From positions 868,001 to 932,000 of the forward strand of contig JAMYHL010000006.1 in the NCBI GenBank assembly GCA_025531455.1: DNA of 64,000 nucleotides. Direction: 5' to 3'. Both the position numbers and the translations under genes were made by a program. The first letter of the stretch is position 1. Every line of letters starts with the position of its first letter. A model generated the notes under the pieces. It did no database searches and had not been told where the DNA came from. It was given only the letters and a program-made list of their open reading frames with translations. This document shows, in pieces, positions 47,001-59,238 of this stretch. Origin of the DNA: Apiotrichum sp. Y4204 (lineage: Eukaryota > Basidiomycota > Tremellomycetes > Trichosporonales > Trichosporonaceae).

Positions 47001-49549
47001 AGGGCGGCGCCGATTCGGCACGTGGCAAGGTCAACATCCTGCTGCAAGCGTACATCTCCAAAGTGTTTATTGAGGACTTTGCGCTCGTGTCCGACGCCGC
47101 GTACGTTGCGCAAAACGCTGGTCGTATCATCCGCGCGCTGCTGGAAATTGCGCTGTCGCGCAACTGGGCGAACTGCTCGTATCTGCTCATCAACTTGTCC
47201 AAGGCGATCGAGCGGCGCATGTGGCCGTACGACCACCCACTTGACCAGGTTACGACGCTACAGCGCGAGACGCTGTACAACCTCCGTCGGTGGGCAGATG
47301 ACGTTGAGATCGAGACCTTGCGCCAGATTGACCCGGCCGAGATAGGCGAGCTGGTCCACATGAACACGCACCACGGCATGGCAATCCATAACGCCGCGCT
47401 CATGTTCCCCACCATCGGCGTCACCTACGCGCTCAAGCCGATAGCACATGACCTTCTTCAGATCACCGTCACTGTCAAACCGCAGTTCCAGTGGAGCCAC
47501 AAGCTCTCGGGCGGGAGCGAGCCGTTCTACGTGTGGGTTCAGGACGAGGAAGGGATCAACATCCTCCAGTGGCGGAGCATCCTCCTCCGGCAGACGACCA
47601 CCAGCCTCGACATCGAGTTCATCATCCCCTGGGAGCCAGAGACGCACAAGTCGCTCAAGCTCGTTACGGCCTCCGACAGGTGGATTGGCTCGGAGAGTGA
47701 GACGGATGTGTCCCTCGTCAACCTCGCTATGCCCCCGAGGTTCGAGGACACGACGCCACTGCTCGACATACCCTTCCTTCCCATCACGGCCCTGGACGAC
47801 GACGAGCTCATCAAGGTGTATCGTCCCGTCGTGCCTATGCTGAACGGCATCCAGAGCCAGGCGTTCTGGAGCGTGTATCATACGAACAACAACGTGCTCA
47901 TCTCGGCACCCGTCGCGAGCGGCAAGAGCCTTCTTGGCGAACTGGCCATCTGGCATGCGCTGCGGCACGTGCCTGATGCTCTTGCGCTGGTCGTCGTTCC
48001 CTCGTTCCGCGCAGCGGGAGAGACAGCAGCGAGGATCCGAAGCATTGTTCCCAAAGGTCGCAAGGTTTCTGTCACGCATGTGCGCTCGTCTGAGGCTCTC
48101 GAGACGGCCGCAAATGGAGATGGCGCCCGCGTCGTCGTTGCCACCCCTCACGCTCTGGGCCTCCTCACACCAAAAACGCTGTACGACCTCGGCCACAAGC
48201 TCTCCGTCGTCGTTCTCGAGGACCTCCACCAGATGGACGCGATTTACGAATTGGGTATCACCAAGCTCCTGTCCATCACACGCGCAGCCCGCACACGTAT
48301 CGTCGGCCTGACATGCACACTCATTGACCCCTTCGACCTCGCAACCTGGCTGGGCGTGGACGTCTCCTACCGCTTCAACTTCACGCCGCGGGACCGGGGC
48401 GCGCCGCTCGTCGTCCAGCTCAAGACGTTCAGCACGCCGCACAGTGCGACCATGCTCAAGACGATGGTCAAGCCGACCTACGATATAATAAAGGCGGCAT
48501 CTGCGAGCGTCATTGTCTTCGTGCCGAGCCGCAGCGCGTGTCGCTCGGCTGCGGCCGACCTCGTCACCCAGAGTGGTACCGAGATGGACCTCAATGGTTT
48601 CCTGCAGGCCCAGCGTGCCGACGTCGAGCCGCTCGTCACCCGCTTGAAGGACACTGCCCTCCTCGAGCCGCTTCTCCACGGAATTGGATACATCCTTCCA
48701 AACATGGCCGCCTCGGATCTTGCGCTCGTTCTTGAGCTCTTTGCCGCTGGCATCGTCAAGGCGCTCATCGCCCCGCGCGACGCGTGCTGGACGCTCCCTG
48801 TGCGCGCGAGCACTGTCGTCCTCATGGGCGCGCAGTACGTCAAGTTCGACTACACCACTCAGGAGCGCACGGTCGTCAACTACTCGCGCACCGAGCTCGT
48901 CAAGATGCAGGGCTTTGCGATTGCTAGCGCGCACCCCGCGTCACAGGGCGGACGGATGTTCGTCATGTGCCAGGCGGAGCAACAGGTCGGCATTGCGCGC
49001 ACGCTTGGCGACGGCCTGCCCCTCGAATCGACACTCCCGTCCGTGCTGAAGCGGGAGGACGCCGCCGCTATCCCCGTGCTCGAGTCGATGCTCAAGCCCC
49101 GCGAGGCGCCACCCCCTCCGGCCCCGCACCGCCCGCGCGTACCCGACCTCCGGAAGCGCGATCTCATGGACCTGATCGGGTGGACGCTGTTCGCACGCCG
49201 CGCGCGCACAAACCCCACGTTCTACGGCTTCATACCTGAACTGCAGGGCGAGGGCCTCAGCCGCCTGGTCGATGACTGGTATAATGGCAAGGCTGCCGAG
49301 GAGCGCGCCAAGGCGGACCGGGAGCGGGAGAAGGTGCTGGAGCGCAAGGAGCAGCGGGAGAGGGAGAAGGAGAAGGAGCGGGAAAAGGACAAGGGCAAGG
49401 AGCGTGAACAGGAGGAGGGTGATGAAGGCGCTGCAGAGGATGCCGAAGGGGACGCCGAGGACCGCGAGCGCGTCGTGCCTACCGCCAGCGACGGGGACCA
49501 GTTCGTCATCGAGGAGGTCGAGGTGCTCGACGGATCTGACAGTGATTAG
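44017..49549 (+). CDS. SLH1: SLH1/ASCC3-type Ski2-like RNA helicase with degenerate second cassette
   Basis: Slh1 (ASCC3) is the helicase of the RQT complex that splits collided ribosomes. Eleven exons, ten introns of 34-43 nt, give 1,717 residues, shorter than the 1,900-2,200 usual for this family. The first cassette is intact: [20 protein letters not shown] (motif I), [19 protein letters not shown] (DEVH box), GLSATLPNY and [14 protein letters not shown] (motif VI), followed by winged helix and Sec63 module ([17 protein letters not shown]). The second cassette keeps a lysine in [20 protein letters not shown] but has EDLH for DExH, LTCTLIDP for the SAT motif and no GRAGRP. After its winged helix ([19 protein letters not shown]) the protein ends in a charged KRE-rich coil and acidic tail with no second Sec63 module. 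Confidence 0.9.
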
Positions 49550-49680
49550 AGCGTAGAGCCATACAATACGATACAGCGCAATACAATACAATCCGATACA
49601 ATTCTCCAGTGATGCAACTCCGCATGTGCCAATGGCGCCATCACGATTGAATCTATACAGATATGCATGCAATGTCTGGT

Positions 49681-52610
49681 CTAGTACTCGATCTCGTCGG
49701 GGATATCCTGTGCGCTGCTGTTGTTGGCGCGCTCCTCTGCCCGCCGAGACTGGGAAATAAGGTACGCGAGCGAGAAGCCGTTATCCGTCGACCTGGCGTG
49801 AGTTAATACCCCGGCATCATGCAACTCACAATTTAGAAACGCTCGTCTCAAAGCCCATAAGACTCTTGTGGAGCGCGCGCAACACGGGCGCCATTTCGGC
49901 TCTGCGCTCGCGGAGCAGGCGACCATGCGAGGTAAGCATGGCGGCGGACCATACGAGCGCAAACTCGACGTGGGGGGACGACTCTGCGTGTTCGGCAATA
50001 AAGCGCAGCAGGCGCGGGGCATACACGGGAGGCAGCTGGCGCGCGACGAGGCGCACGTCGCTCGGCGGGATGGTCTCGTACACCCTCTGCAGGAGCGGTG
50101 TCTCGTTCAGCCTCAAGGCCATGATTAGCGCAACGAGGAAATCGCCCTCCTCGAGCGTCCTGAGCACACTCTCGGGCGTGAGGTCAAGCGAGAGGTCGAA
50201 CGGGTCAAAGCTCGTCGTCTCGTCCAGAGTGTAGATCAGCAGACCCTCCGTCGAGGCAGCCGCCCACGAGCGGCCAGTAGCGCTAAAGCGCACACACGAG
50301 GTCCGCGCCTCGCGGCGGTACTTGCGCTTGCTGAGGTCGCCCTTCTGCGCGCCCGGGAGCGACTTGTCGAGGCGGTCCTCGAGGTCTGATTCGTCGGCCG
50401 CAGCGTCATCCAAAGCGTCGAGGTTGCCCGCCTCGGTCATGCGCCGCGAGTCGAGCATCTCCTGTGTGCCGTCCAAGCTGAGGTTTTCGGAAATCTGGAA
50501 CTTTTTCACCATGACGCCCTCGGCCCGGTCGTAGATGACCACATACTTGCTCTGTCCGCCGGCGAGGACGCAGCTGCCGTCCGCGGTCCAGCACACAGAG
50601 TTGAAGTATTTTGACGCAGCGTTGTTCGCCGCGCTCATCATGTCCTCAAGCTTGCGGCCGCCCGAGATGTCTCGCCGACCCTCGATCACGCTCTTCACCT
50701 GCCCCTCGGCAACGTCTACAAACGACAGCTGCCCGTCGAGCGTCGCGACGCAGAGCTCCTTGCCATCCGGCTTGTATGCAATAGCGGTCGCCTCGGCGGA
50801 TACGCTGATCGGCTCGCTCTCCCGTGACCGCCCAAAGACGCCCCACATGCGCACGCTCCTGTCCCACGACGACGATGCGAGGCGGTCGCCTGTCGGGGAG
50901 AAGGAAAGACCTGATACAGGCGCGGTGTGGCCGGCGAGAATGTCAAGAAGTTTCCCAGTCTGCACCGACCAGAGGTAAATCTCAAACGAGTCGAGAGATC
51001 CGGCGGCGACGACCTCGCCGGATGGGTCGACTGCGAGCGAGCAAAACTGGACTGGGGTGGGGGAGGTGAATGTGCGGAAGTTGCGGTAACGGATAAGATC
51101 GAATGCGCGCACCGTGCCATCCAGGGATGCCGAGAAAAGGACCTGGCCCTGCTTCGCGAACTCGACCGCGGAGATGGACGCAGTGTGCTCCGGGAAAGTG
51201 ACAAAGCAGAATCCGCTCGACGCGTTCCACAGCTTAACCTTGCCGTCCTCTCCGCCCGTTGCGATGTTCTGTCCGTCGGAGGAGAATGCGAGCGTGTTCA
51301 TGTCAAAGTAGTGGCCCTGCTGTTTGAGAACGTAGCTCTCCGACTGCCACTCCCAGACGAGGAGCTGGCCGAGCTTGGCAGCGCCAAACGCGAGCCACTC
51401 TCCTGACGGAGATACGGCGACACTCGAGATCTTCTCGTTCGAGATGGACAGCGTGTGCACGGGTGTGAAGTCCGGCATCTCCCACAGACCAAACACGCCC
51501 GAGCTAAAGCCGACGACGAGAAGAGACGACTGCGGGTGGAAGGTCGCACACGCGACCTTTGTCCCTGCCTGGTTGAAGAAATGGCGCGTGGTGATGCCCC
51601 AGCGGGTGTAGCACGCCGTGTTGTCCGCAACATTCACCGCCGATGCGGACGTGGACGGCAAGTCGAGGATATCCATCTCCTCATCCGAGTCATCGTCAGC
51701 CGTGGTCTTCTTGGCGTTCCAGACGAATACTGCTCCATCGCGGGATACGGTGTAGATCTGATGTCAGCTATGCGTAAAGATCTCATAGCTCACCGTCCGC
51801 TCGTCCTCTGAAAACCACGCGCCCACAACCAAATCACGGTGGCCGCCAAACGACTTGGGCTTGAAGCCCTCTAGCGGGTGAAGCGTGTACAGGCGTGCCG
51901 TCATGTCGCGCGACGTGGTGAGGAAGTACCTGTGAGTCAGGAATGCGTGAATGGATCAGCGACATCGAGGGATCCACCCCGTGCACGACTCACCTCGACG
52001 TCTGGCTCCAGTAGATGCTCTCAACCTCGTCCTGGTGTCCGGTATACTCGCGGTGGAGGACAAACGGCGCAAACTCGCGCGCGAGATGCGACGGCGTCTT
52101 CCACACCTGCACGTGGTTGCCGTGCCCGATGGCAAAGTACTTGCCGTTCGGCGCAAACGCGACGGCGCTGACGGGCTTCTGGAAGTTCATGTGGTGCAGC
52201 ACCGTGCCCTTGCGGAAGTGGACGAGGAGGGCGCGGCCGTCTGGAGGTGAGTCGAGGTACCACAGGATCTAACTTACCGGCATCGATGGAGATCAGCACC
52301 TGGCCATCGGGGGAGAGTGCAATGCAGGCAATGTTCTTCCTGTTCTCGAACGGAAGCGTGCGCGACTTGTTGCTGCGGGTCAGTAACCAATATGAGCTGT
52401 GTGGGGATTCAATCACAGCCCAATGTTCTGACGCTGTCTACATCCCAGCGGCCCCCATTCCCCAGACGACCAAACTCACTTGACAAGATCAAACACGCTC
52501 ACGCGGTTTCCGACTGGCGAGAGCACGCTGTTCCCGTCGGGCGTGAACGCAACGTTGCCCTGGCGGTACACTGTCCCGCAGAGGTTCTGAAACTGAAAGT
52601 TTGCCTTCAT
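49681..52610 (-). CDS. PWP2: PWP2/UTP1, UTP-B subunit of the small-subunit processome
   Basis: Nucleolar WD40 protein in the UTP-B complex, needed for early 18S rRNA processing. Six exons, introns 107, 37, 64, 36 and 37 nt, give 882 residues. N-terminus MKANFQFQNLCGTVYRQGNV starts the first WD40 propeller; blades include HVQVWKTPSHLAREFAPFVL, TGHQDEVESIYWS and a GGHRDLVVGAWFS unit. An acidic insertion (DDDSDEEMDILDLP) precedes more blades (KISSVAVSPSGEWLAFGA, NIATGGEDGKVKLWN, VSGLSFSPTGDRLASSSWD). The helical C-terminal domain starts around ESVLRTLEEGDFLVALIMAL, ending DNGFSLAYLISQ and DIPDEIEY. Block order and length match Pwp2. Only 131 bases separate its 3' end from that of SLH1. Confidence 0.95.
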
Positions 52611-53290
52611 CCTGGCTGTCGAGATGGGGGAGGGGGGTAGGTGGAGATGAAGGCGGAGGTGAAGAGAAGTTGTTGGGACCAGGTCACGGCGCGGTCAGAT
52701 TTTGGCGCTCGCGGTAATGTATCGTTTCGCAAGACACTCCGCTTCTCTGTATCGCTGCGTTTTCCGTGGTGTTACGGCGAGCACAGCGGTTTGAATGAGT
52801 TTGGCTGTGCAAGACGATGAGCAGGGAGATGTCGCAAAGAGGACCAAGAGACATCCATCCAACTTTACTGGCTTGGATCCCAAAATCTCGACCCTCGTTC
52901 AAACATTTCAACAATCAACTTTCCCACGCGTGCCACCACCGACGCCGGACCTCGGACCTCCACATTGCACCGGCGTCGGAGAATGCCTGCACGATCAAGC
53001 ACGATGCATGTCCGTTGAGGACTTTGGACACTTATGCGATGCACTCCATGCTTTGTGCTCCGTTACCCAAGGGCTACAGCGCTCACAGCTGACCACCAGT
53101 GCCGGCCGTTGACGAGAAGAAAAGTCGTCCCACGGCGTCTGTTGCCCCACGTTCTCCACCTGTTCCGACTTCCAGCCAGAGGTATGCAATCATGCCTGGC
53201 TCTGCCTATTCATACTATTGTTCACTCGCGAGCCCCGAAGCCATCCCAATAATACAAGTTTTATGCCTTCTTCTATCGGACTCTGCCGAA
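52611..53290. other. Intergenic region between PWP2 and the transcription-factor gene
   Basis: About 680 bases: the PWP2 promoter and the 3' flank of the transcription-factor gene. No gene, repeat or clear site is visible. Confidence 0.5.
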
Positions 53291-56282
53291 CTACTTTTCC
53301 TCCCTGACCACACCGAGGAGCACCTTGCGGTACCGCCCGGCGAGGCCCCACGAGCTGGCCTCGAGGCGGTCCGCACCCGCGAGCAGCACCGCGCGCGGCG
53401 TGAGGCCCGGGATGCGACCGAGCCCGTCGATGCTCACGGTGCCCTTGCCCGTCTCGATCCACGATGCGAGGTCGGGCGTCCACGACCACCCGATCTTGAC
53501 GGTGCGAATGCTCGCGGATCCGCTCGGCGGTTTGCTGTTCCCGAAGCGCAGGTATGCCCACAGAATCCATGCCGCATCGAAGTTCCACGGCACCTCGAGT
53601 GGCGTACTGGCGGTTAGCAGATGCCTCCCAGTGGCTCAGATGACTTACTCGAAGGAGAAGCGGCCCATAAGGGCAAAGAGGAGCGCGGCATGCGCGACCA
53701 CATTCCGCGTGGCGACGGGATTCTTCTTCATCCAATCGGTAACGACCTGTTGCGCCTCGGCGGTGTTCACGACGAGACGGCCGGCAGCGACCTTGATCCT
53801 GTCGAGAAGTCCCACCTCGGTGAACACCATTTGGGAGTGGTACGCGAGAGCTGCACACGATACGGTGAGGTGCGTAGGCACCGCGACGCGCAGCGTGTGG
53901 CGGCCAAGCTGGTCAAGGAGTATCTGCGGGTGGATCTCGTACATTGACGGGAGTGTCTGCGCGGGATTGGTGCCGTGCCTTTTTGGCTGGAATGACTGCG
54001 CCAGCGCAGAACTGAGGCAGATTCTGGGGCCGTTAGAGTGATGATCATGTGTGTTGCGATGGAACTCACCGGTACAGGGCATGTGCGATGCAACACAGCG
54101 CAATATCGTCAAGCTGTTGCGGAAGGAATGTGCCCTTCTCTAGCAGGTTGGTCATCGTCTGTCGGAATGTTGGCGAGTTCCCACTGGTATCTGGCATAAC
54201 AGTTGGAAGGGCACAGTCGATCTCGGTCTGGCGCATCTGCGCCGAGAGGCCGCAGTACGCTTCTACTTGGGAATCGTAGAGCTGAGGGTTAGAAGAGCTA
54301 GCATTTTCGGACTCACGAAGATGGCCCAGCCAAGGCGATTCCGGCGGTGGTCCATGGTCACTGCGCGATCGAGCTCCTCCTTGCTGCCTCCCTGTCGCTG
54401 GACGTGCGCGACAGCCGACATGTGCCGGTCCAGCAAACGCATGCGTCGACACGAGGTAACGAGCGCTGCTCGTGTGACCTCGGCCTGCTGGAAGAGCCGC
54501 GGCGAGCCGCCAAACATGCCAAAGTATGCCTGCAGGAGAGAAGCCTGCACTACCGCAATCTCGTACATGAAGCGGGGGTCGTGCTCGCACTGGGGTCAGC
54601 AGTGTTGATTGCACGACTCACGATATAGGTGATTTCCCTGCGAACGAGTTCTGCCAACGGCGTGCCGAGACGCTCCAGTCCATCTCGGGCGTACACGGAA
54701 CCGACGGCAGCCATAGCCTTGAGGAGAAGCGGAGCCGCCTTGGACATGACGAATGTGCCTCGAGGACTGTCGATAATTGGGCACCACTCGGCAAAGCGGT
54801 TCAAGTAGAGGTTGACGCAGGCGGTCAGTGCTGACGCAGAAGGAAAGTTGCCGAGGTTGGGCATCGGCCAGCATGCAGAGTGCGCCTGACGGGCGAGAGA
54901 CTCCATCATACTCCGGGTCGTGTTGGGAATGCCCTTGCCGTCTGCCGGCATCTCCCCGCGGGGCTGCGTTTCTGGGAGATCAAGAACACGCTCTGGCGTG
55001 TTGGGACGATAGACACTCGGCCACACGCTGTCGCTCGGCTTGCGTCCTGGTGGAAGCTCCTCGTCCGGGCGCCTGACACCGTCAAGGTCCTCGGGGTACA
55101 CTGCATCGATGAGGTTCTTCTTCTTATCCCGTTCGCGCTGCTCGCGTTGCTCGGGGCTGACGGGGCCGTGGAGGGGGTCAAACATGTCTGGCGACTCGGA
55201 GAAGCCCCAGCCGACGTTGGTCGCGGGCACAAGCGACGAGATGAGATTACTTGGGCTGTCCTGCATGTCCTGGATGGTTGCTGAGAGGAGGAACTCGGTC
55301 AACCATTGTTCACCCATCGGCAGGGCGGGCGGTACCGGGTCTGCCCATGGGTTTGTCGTCGGAAGCAGTCCGGGAAGAGAGACGTGGTGTGGTGGCTGTT
55401 GGCTTGGGAGAGGGAGGGCCGCGACTAGCGTATCGAGCGGGTTGGTGGGCATGGAGAGCGGCTCGGCGCTGGACAACAAGCTAGAGTCGGGTCCAAGCAT
55501 GCTGAAGAGGCTGGTCGACGGAGTGGAGGTGGAAACGGACAGCTCGGAGGGTGTCTCGTGAGTCTGATCCACACTGTGACTCGAGACTGAAGGGAGATTT
55601 GTTGGTGAGCTCGATGCGGGGATGGGCTGAGGTTTGGTCGTCGGTGTGGTGCTCGCCGCCGCTGCGGTCGAGTTTGCTGCTGCTGCTCCCCCCGTGCGCT
55701 TCGCCTCCATCTCGAGGTGGCGATAGCGGCACGGGCGCGACTGGTCCTTGCACCGCGAGCACACACGCGGAGGCACACCGTCGCAGGCCACACGATCATC
55801 TACACACGACATGCTGCGAGATCAGACGAGCTCTCGCTTGGACGTGTATTGTGCTCACCATGCTGCCCGTCGCGGGCGTCCCGCCGGCGCGCCCTTTTCG
55901 CCGTGCGTCTGCACGAGATGGCGATTGAGGACATCACTGGGGTCAGACTGAAGGCATGGGTAGTTAACAGCAGACTACCCACCTCCGGGAGTACTGCTTG
56001 TTGCAGATGTGACATCGGTAGTTGAGGTCGCCCGAGTCTGGGTGTCAGTCGTCTGCACTCGCTGTTCGTCATAACGACGCCGGCTTGCATGCACAGCGAT
56101 GGAATCACATCTCTGCACGTCGCACATCACAGGCCCTCCCGCCGTTTCTGACACTGATCCTGGACCTGATTCTCACGCGTTTTCTGGTGTCGTTCCAGAT
56201 GGTCGAGGCGCTTGTACGACTTTGTGCACCCCGGCCATGTGCATGCATGGAGCTGCTGTTCCTCGTCCGTCGCGCCGGTCAT
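53291..56282 (-). CDS. Transcription factor with two C2H2 fingers, a Zn2Cys6 cluster and fungal MHR domain
   Basis: Eight exons, introns 139, 46, 45, 32, 35, 46 and 42 nt, give 868 residues. Near the N-terminus: finger 1 CTWPGCTKSYKRLDHLERHQ (C-x4-C-x12-H-x3-H), finger 2 CHICNKQYSRSDVLNRHL (C-x2-C-x12-H-x4-H), then CMSCVDDRVAC...CSRC...C with spacing C-x2-C-x6-C-x7-C-x2-C-x6-C, a complete Zn2Cys6 binuclear cluster. A Ser/Thr/Pro-rich linker follows. The helical fungal-specific transcription factor domain starts around NLYLNRFAEWCPIIDSPRGT, RAALVTSCRRMRLLDRHMSA and ends ILWAYLRFGNS. Proteins with both finger types are known in fungi (Cmr1/Pig1-like), where they control melanin and development, but I cannot assign that role here. 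The exon joins keep every zinc ligand in register. Confidence 0.88.
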
Positions 56283-57833
56283 GAGGCCGTTTGTCGTGAT
56301 CGTGTGGTGGTCGTGTGGAAATAAGTCGCGACGATGGAGATGGTGATGGTGATGGAGGTGGGGATGATGAAAGAGGGGGGGAGGGCAAGTGGAGTTGATG
56401 GAAGTGGGCTCTCCAACTGTGAGAGTGTTTGAGAGTTGTGAGGAGGGGGGGATATCCTCTTTCCATTTCCATCTCGTCTCTTTCCATCTCCATCTCCGCC
56501 TCCCCTGTGCCCCTCCCCCTCTCTCGGCATTGACTCGTCTTGTCCTGTGTCAATTGTCTTCTGGTCTTTGGCTGCTGAGTGATGTGATGCATTGGCACAC
56601 ATTGTACGGTAGTGGTCCAGTAGTGATCCAGTGATGGATGGCAACATTGCCCCACCAAATCGACGCCCAGCCTCCGCCCAGTCTGGAGTCCCTGCCCATT
56701 TCGGTCATCCCCGCCCCCGTGGTACCCCCCGACCTCTCACCAACATCCAACCTCCGGCGGCCGACAAACAGTCTACTGTTGCACTCGCTATGCATTCCGA
56801 GATGATTAAAGGGTGCTGGCGGAAACAGGAGCTGGGGAAAAGAGGAAAGGGAATGCATCTCCCTGGGTCTCGGTTAACATCTCTCCCCCAGCGGGGATGC
56901 AGGATGTCCAGGATGCAGGATGTGGTTCTTTGTCATGATGTCGCCCGCGGTGCCTCGGCCTGCACGGTGGCGGTGGCGGCGGCGTCGAGATTAGGATACC
57001 CGACATCATGGCGGGGTATTCATGGCAACATCGGGTACGCCAGCACTGAAGTCTATATTCTTCTGTAAGCATGCATTGCGGTGATACCGTTGCCTTGCTG
57101 TCGATAGACAGTACTACTACTGACATGGCGAATGCAAGAAAACGAATGGTGCGGAGCCCATCCTTTTTGTCATCGTCGTCTCCGGGGTCGGAGTCGCCGC
57201 GGATATCCGACATCCCACGACCTCGGGCACGCGACATCCGACCATCTCCCGTGCACCCGTACGCGCCCGTGCCCGTGCCCTACGGGCTTCTGGGCATGTG
57301 AGCTTGGCATGGCGGGGTGGCTTGGCAACTGGAGCCTGAAGTCGAGCCCAGGGCGAGATGCGGCCGATGCGGAACCCGAAGCGGAGGCGTTTGTCGCCGA
57401 GCAATACTCGGAGCAGATCGTACCTACTGCCAGTGTTGGAAGGTGGGTGTTGCCGAAGGACGCCAGAGAAACCAAAGTACGTTACCGTACTTTCGTCACC
57501 CTTCGAAGTCTTGTCACTATATCTTCATTTCCGCATCGCCCTGGAGATACCGCAGGCCAAGAGACGGGGAAGTGAGCGTCATCTCGAGGTCCCCCCCACG
57601 ATCTTGTCCCCGACAACACTCTGCCGCGGCCCCTTGGGGCCCTGCCTCGGACCCCGCTGGGCCCTCACTCATCCTTCTGGCTGAAGCGTCGGAACTCTGC
57701 TGAAGACCTTGTCAGGGCTGGGCGCATCGAGAAGCCGTGGAAGGAACGGAGATCGGAATCAGGGTCAGTAGGGACGCGTATCTGGGTGTCAAATCCATGG
57801 GTATCCATCGGCCATCTACATTAATTACATGCT
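56283..57833. other. Intergenic region (1.55 kb)
   Basis: 5' flank of the transcription-factor gene and 3' flank of the phosphate carrier. A GATGGN-type simple repeat lies at 56333-56365. No gene is supported; frames present are short and lack family patterns. Confidence 0.5.
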
Positions 57834-59238
57834 CTACGCCAGCTTGTTGACCTTTTCCTCCTTGTGGATCTCGATGCCGGCCGGGGCGCCAAGCGCGGTC
57901 TTGATCCAGCCGTACATGATGAACTGGGACGACACGAGACCGGCCGTCATGACTGCGCAGTGTCAGAATCTTTCTAATCGTCAAATGCAGCTTGTACTCA
58001 CTCATACGGGGTCCGAGACCGGCAAAGAGGCCGCGCGGGCCGGCCTGCTTCGCGAGGGCACCAAGGCGGTGGAGCATGCTGCCCTCTGGTCCGTGGCCCT
58101 TGTTGATCTGGGAGAGGAGCGTGTCGGCCGGCTGGGAGAGGATGGCGGCCGCGAAACCAGCGACAATGCCCGACGTGAGGGTGATGCCAAAGTTTTCGGT
58201 CGGGGTGAGCGCCGCGCGCTTCTCGGGCGTGAGGCGGTTGTAGATGAACTCGAGGCAGCGCTCGTTGACGGTGAACTGTCCGATGGCGTACGGGATCTGC
58301 TTGCACAGAATCGGGATGAAGCCCGCGTACAGGCTACCGACGCCCTCTGTGCGCAGAATCTTCGTGAACGCCGGAACCATGCCCGAGGCGTACTGCGGGT
58401 TGGAAACGAGACGGATACGCGTCGCCTCAGCGGGGGTGAGGAGGATGTCGGCGAAGAATCTGTCGTCAGAGGGAACGATACCCGGGAGCAACTTTGTACT
58501 CACTCGGCAATGGCCGCACCGCCGAGGTAGATGGCCGTGCGGTTCTTGACGGCCGCCTCGCGCGAGCCCGAGAGGTCGACGAGGTATTTTTTCTGCGAAT
58601 GTCAGCGGGCTGCAGCCGAGAGGTTCCACGCTGGTCAGTTGGATGGCAGGATGGTAGCCATGATGTCAGGCATAATCAGCCATCAGGCATCCACCTCGCA
58701 GAGAACATCTTCCATGTCACTCCAACGGCGCCTCGCACCGATCGCGCCGCTCACGCCGATCCCTGCCATCGCGCCGATCCGCCACGTTGAATGTCACTCA
58801 CGCAAGCTTCGTATCCGGCAAACTTGGCACCACCTTGCAGCTGCCGGTTAGCACTTTTATCACTCTTCTTCCCATGAGCCACACACCAGGTATCCGACGG
58901 CGGTGGGCCCAAAGCCGGTCATGAGCGCACTGGGGCCGGCCTTGGCGACAATCTGCCGTCCGGCAGTGAGCAGGCCCTTGCCCTTCATGGCCGGGTCGAT
59001 CTGGATGCGCGTCTTGACGACATCGATCGCTGCTGTCAGTCCGAGCCGAAACGAAGAAACCCACGGGTCATGGCGCCGTGCGAGCTGCGGTCAGCGGAAT
59101 CCATCGGCCAGCGAATACACAACATAAGGGCCTCTCGACTCACAGAGTGCAGCACAGGGCGCCGGCGGAGAAGAACTTGGCATAGTCGGTCGGCGTGAAT
59201 GTCGGCGTGAGGGGGCCGGCTACTGGGAGGTTGGACAT
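57834..59238 (-). CDS. MIR1: Mitochondrial phosphate carrier (MIR1/PIC2 type)
   Basis: Inner-membrane carrier importing phosphate into the matrix with a proton. Seven exons, introns 59, 35, 46, 209, 44 and 49 nt, give 320 residues, the usual size. All three carrier repeats are present with their signatures: GAMTPIDVVKTRIQID, LLTPAEATRIRLVSNP and SQPADTLLSQI. Other phosphate-carrier blocks are GPTAVGYLLQGGAKFAGYE, GSLYAGFIPILCKQIPYAIG and RCLEFIYNRLTPEK, with the C-terminal GLVSSQFIMYGWIKTALG. The acceptor of intron 2 was chosen so that the first signature reads MTPIDVVK; the earlier acceptor would insert one alanine. Intron 4 is unusually long (209 nt). Upstream lies a TGACGTCA at 59609-59616. 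Confidence 0.93.

Noticed and set aside
47258..48934. 558-codon minus-strand frame
   Set aside because: Lies fully antisense to the conserved helicase exon of SLH1, with no own family pattern.
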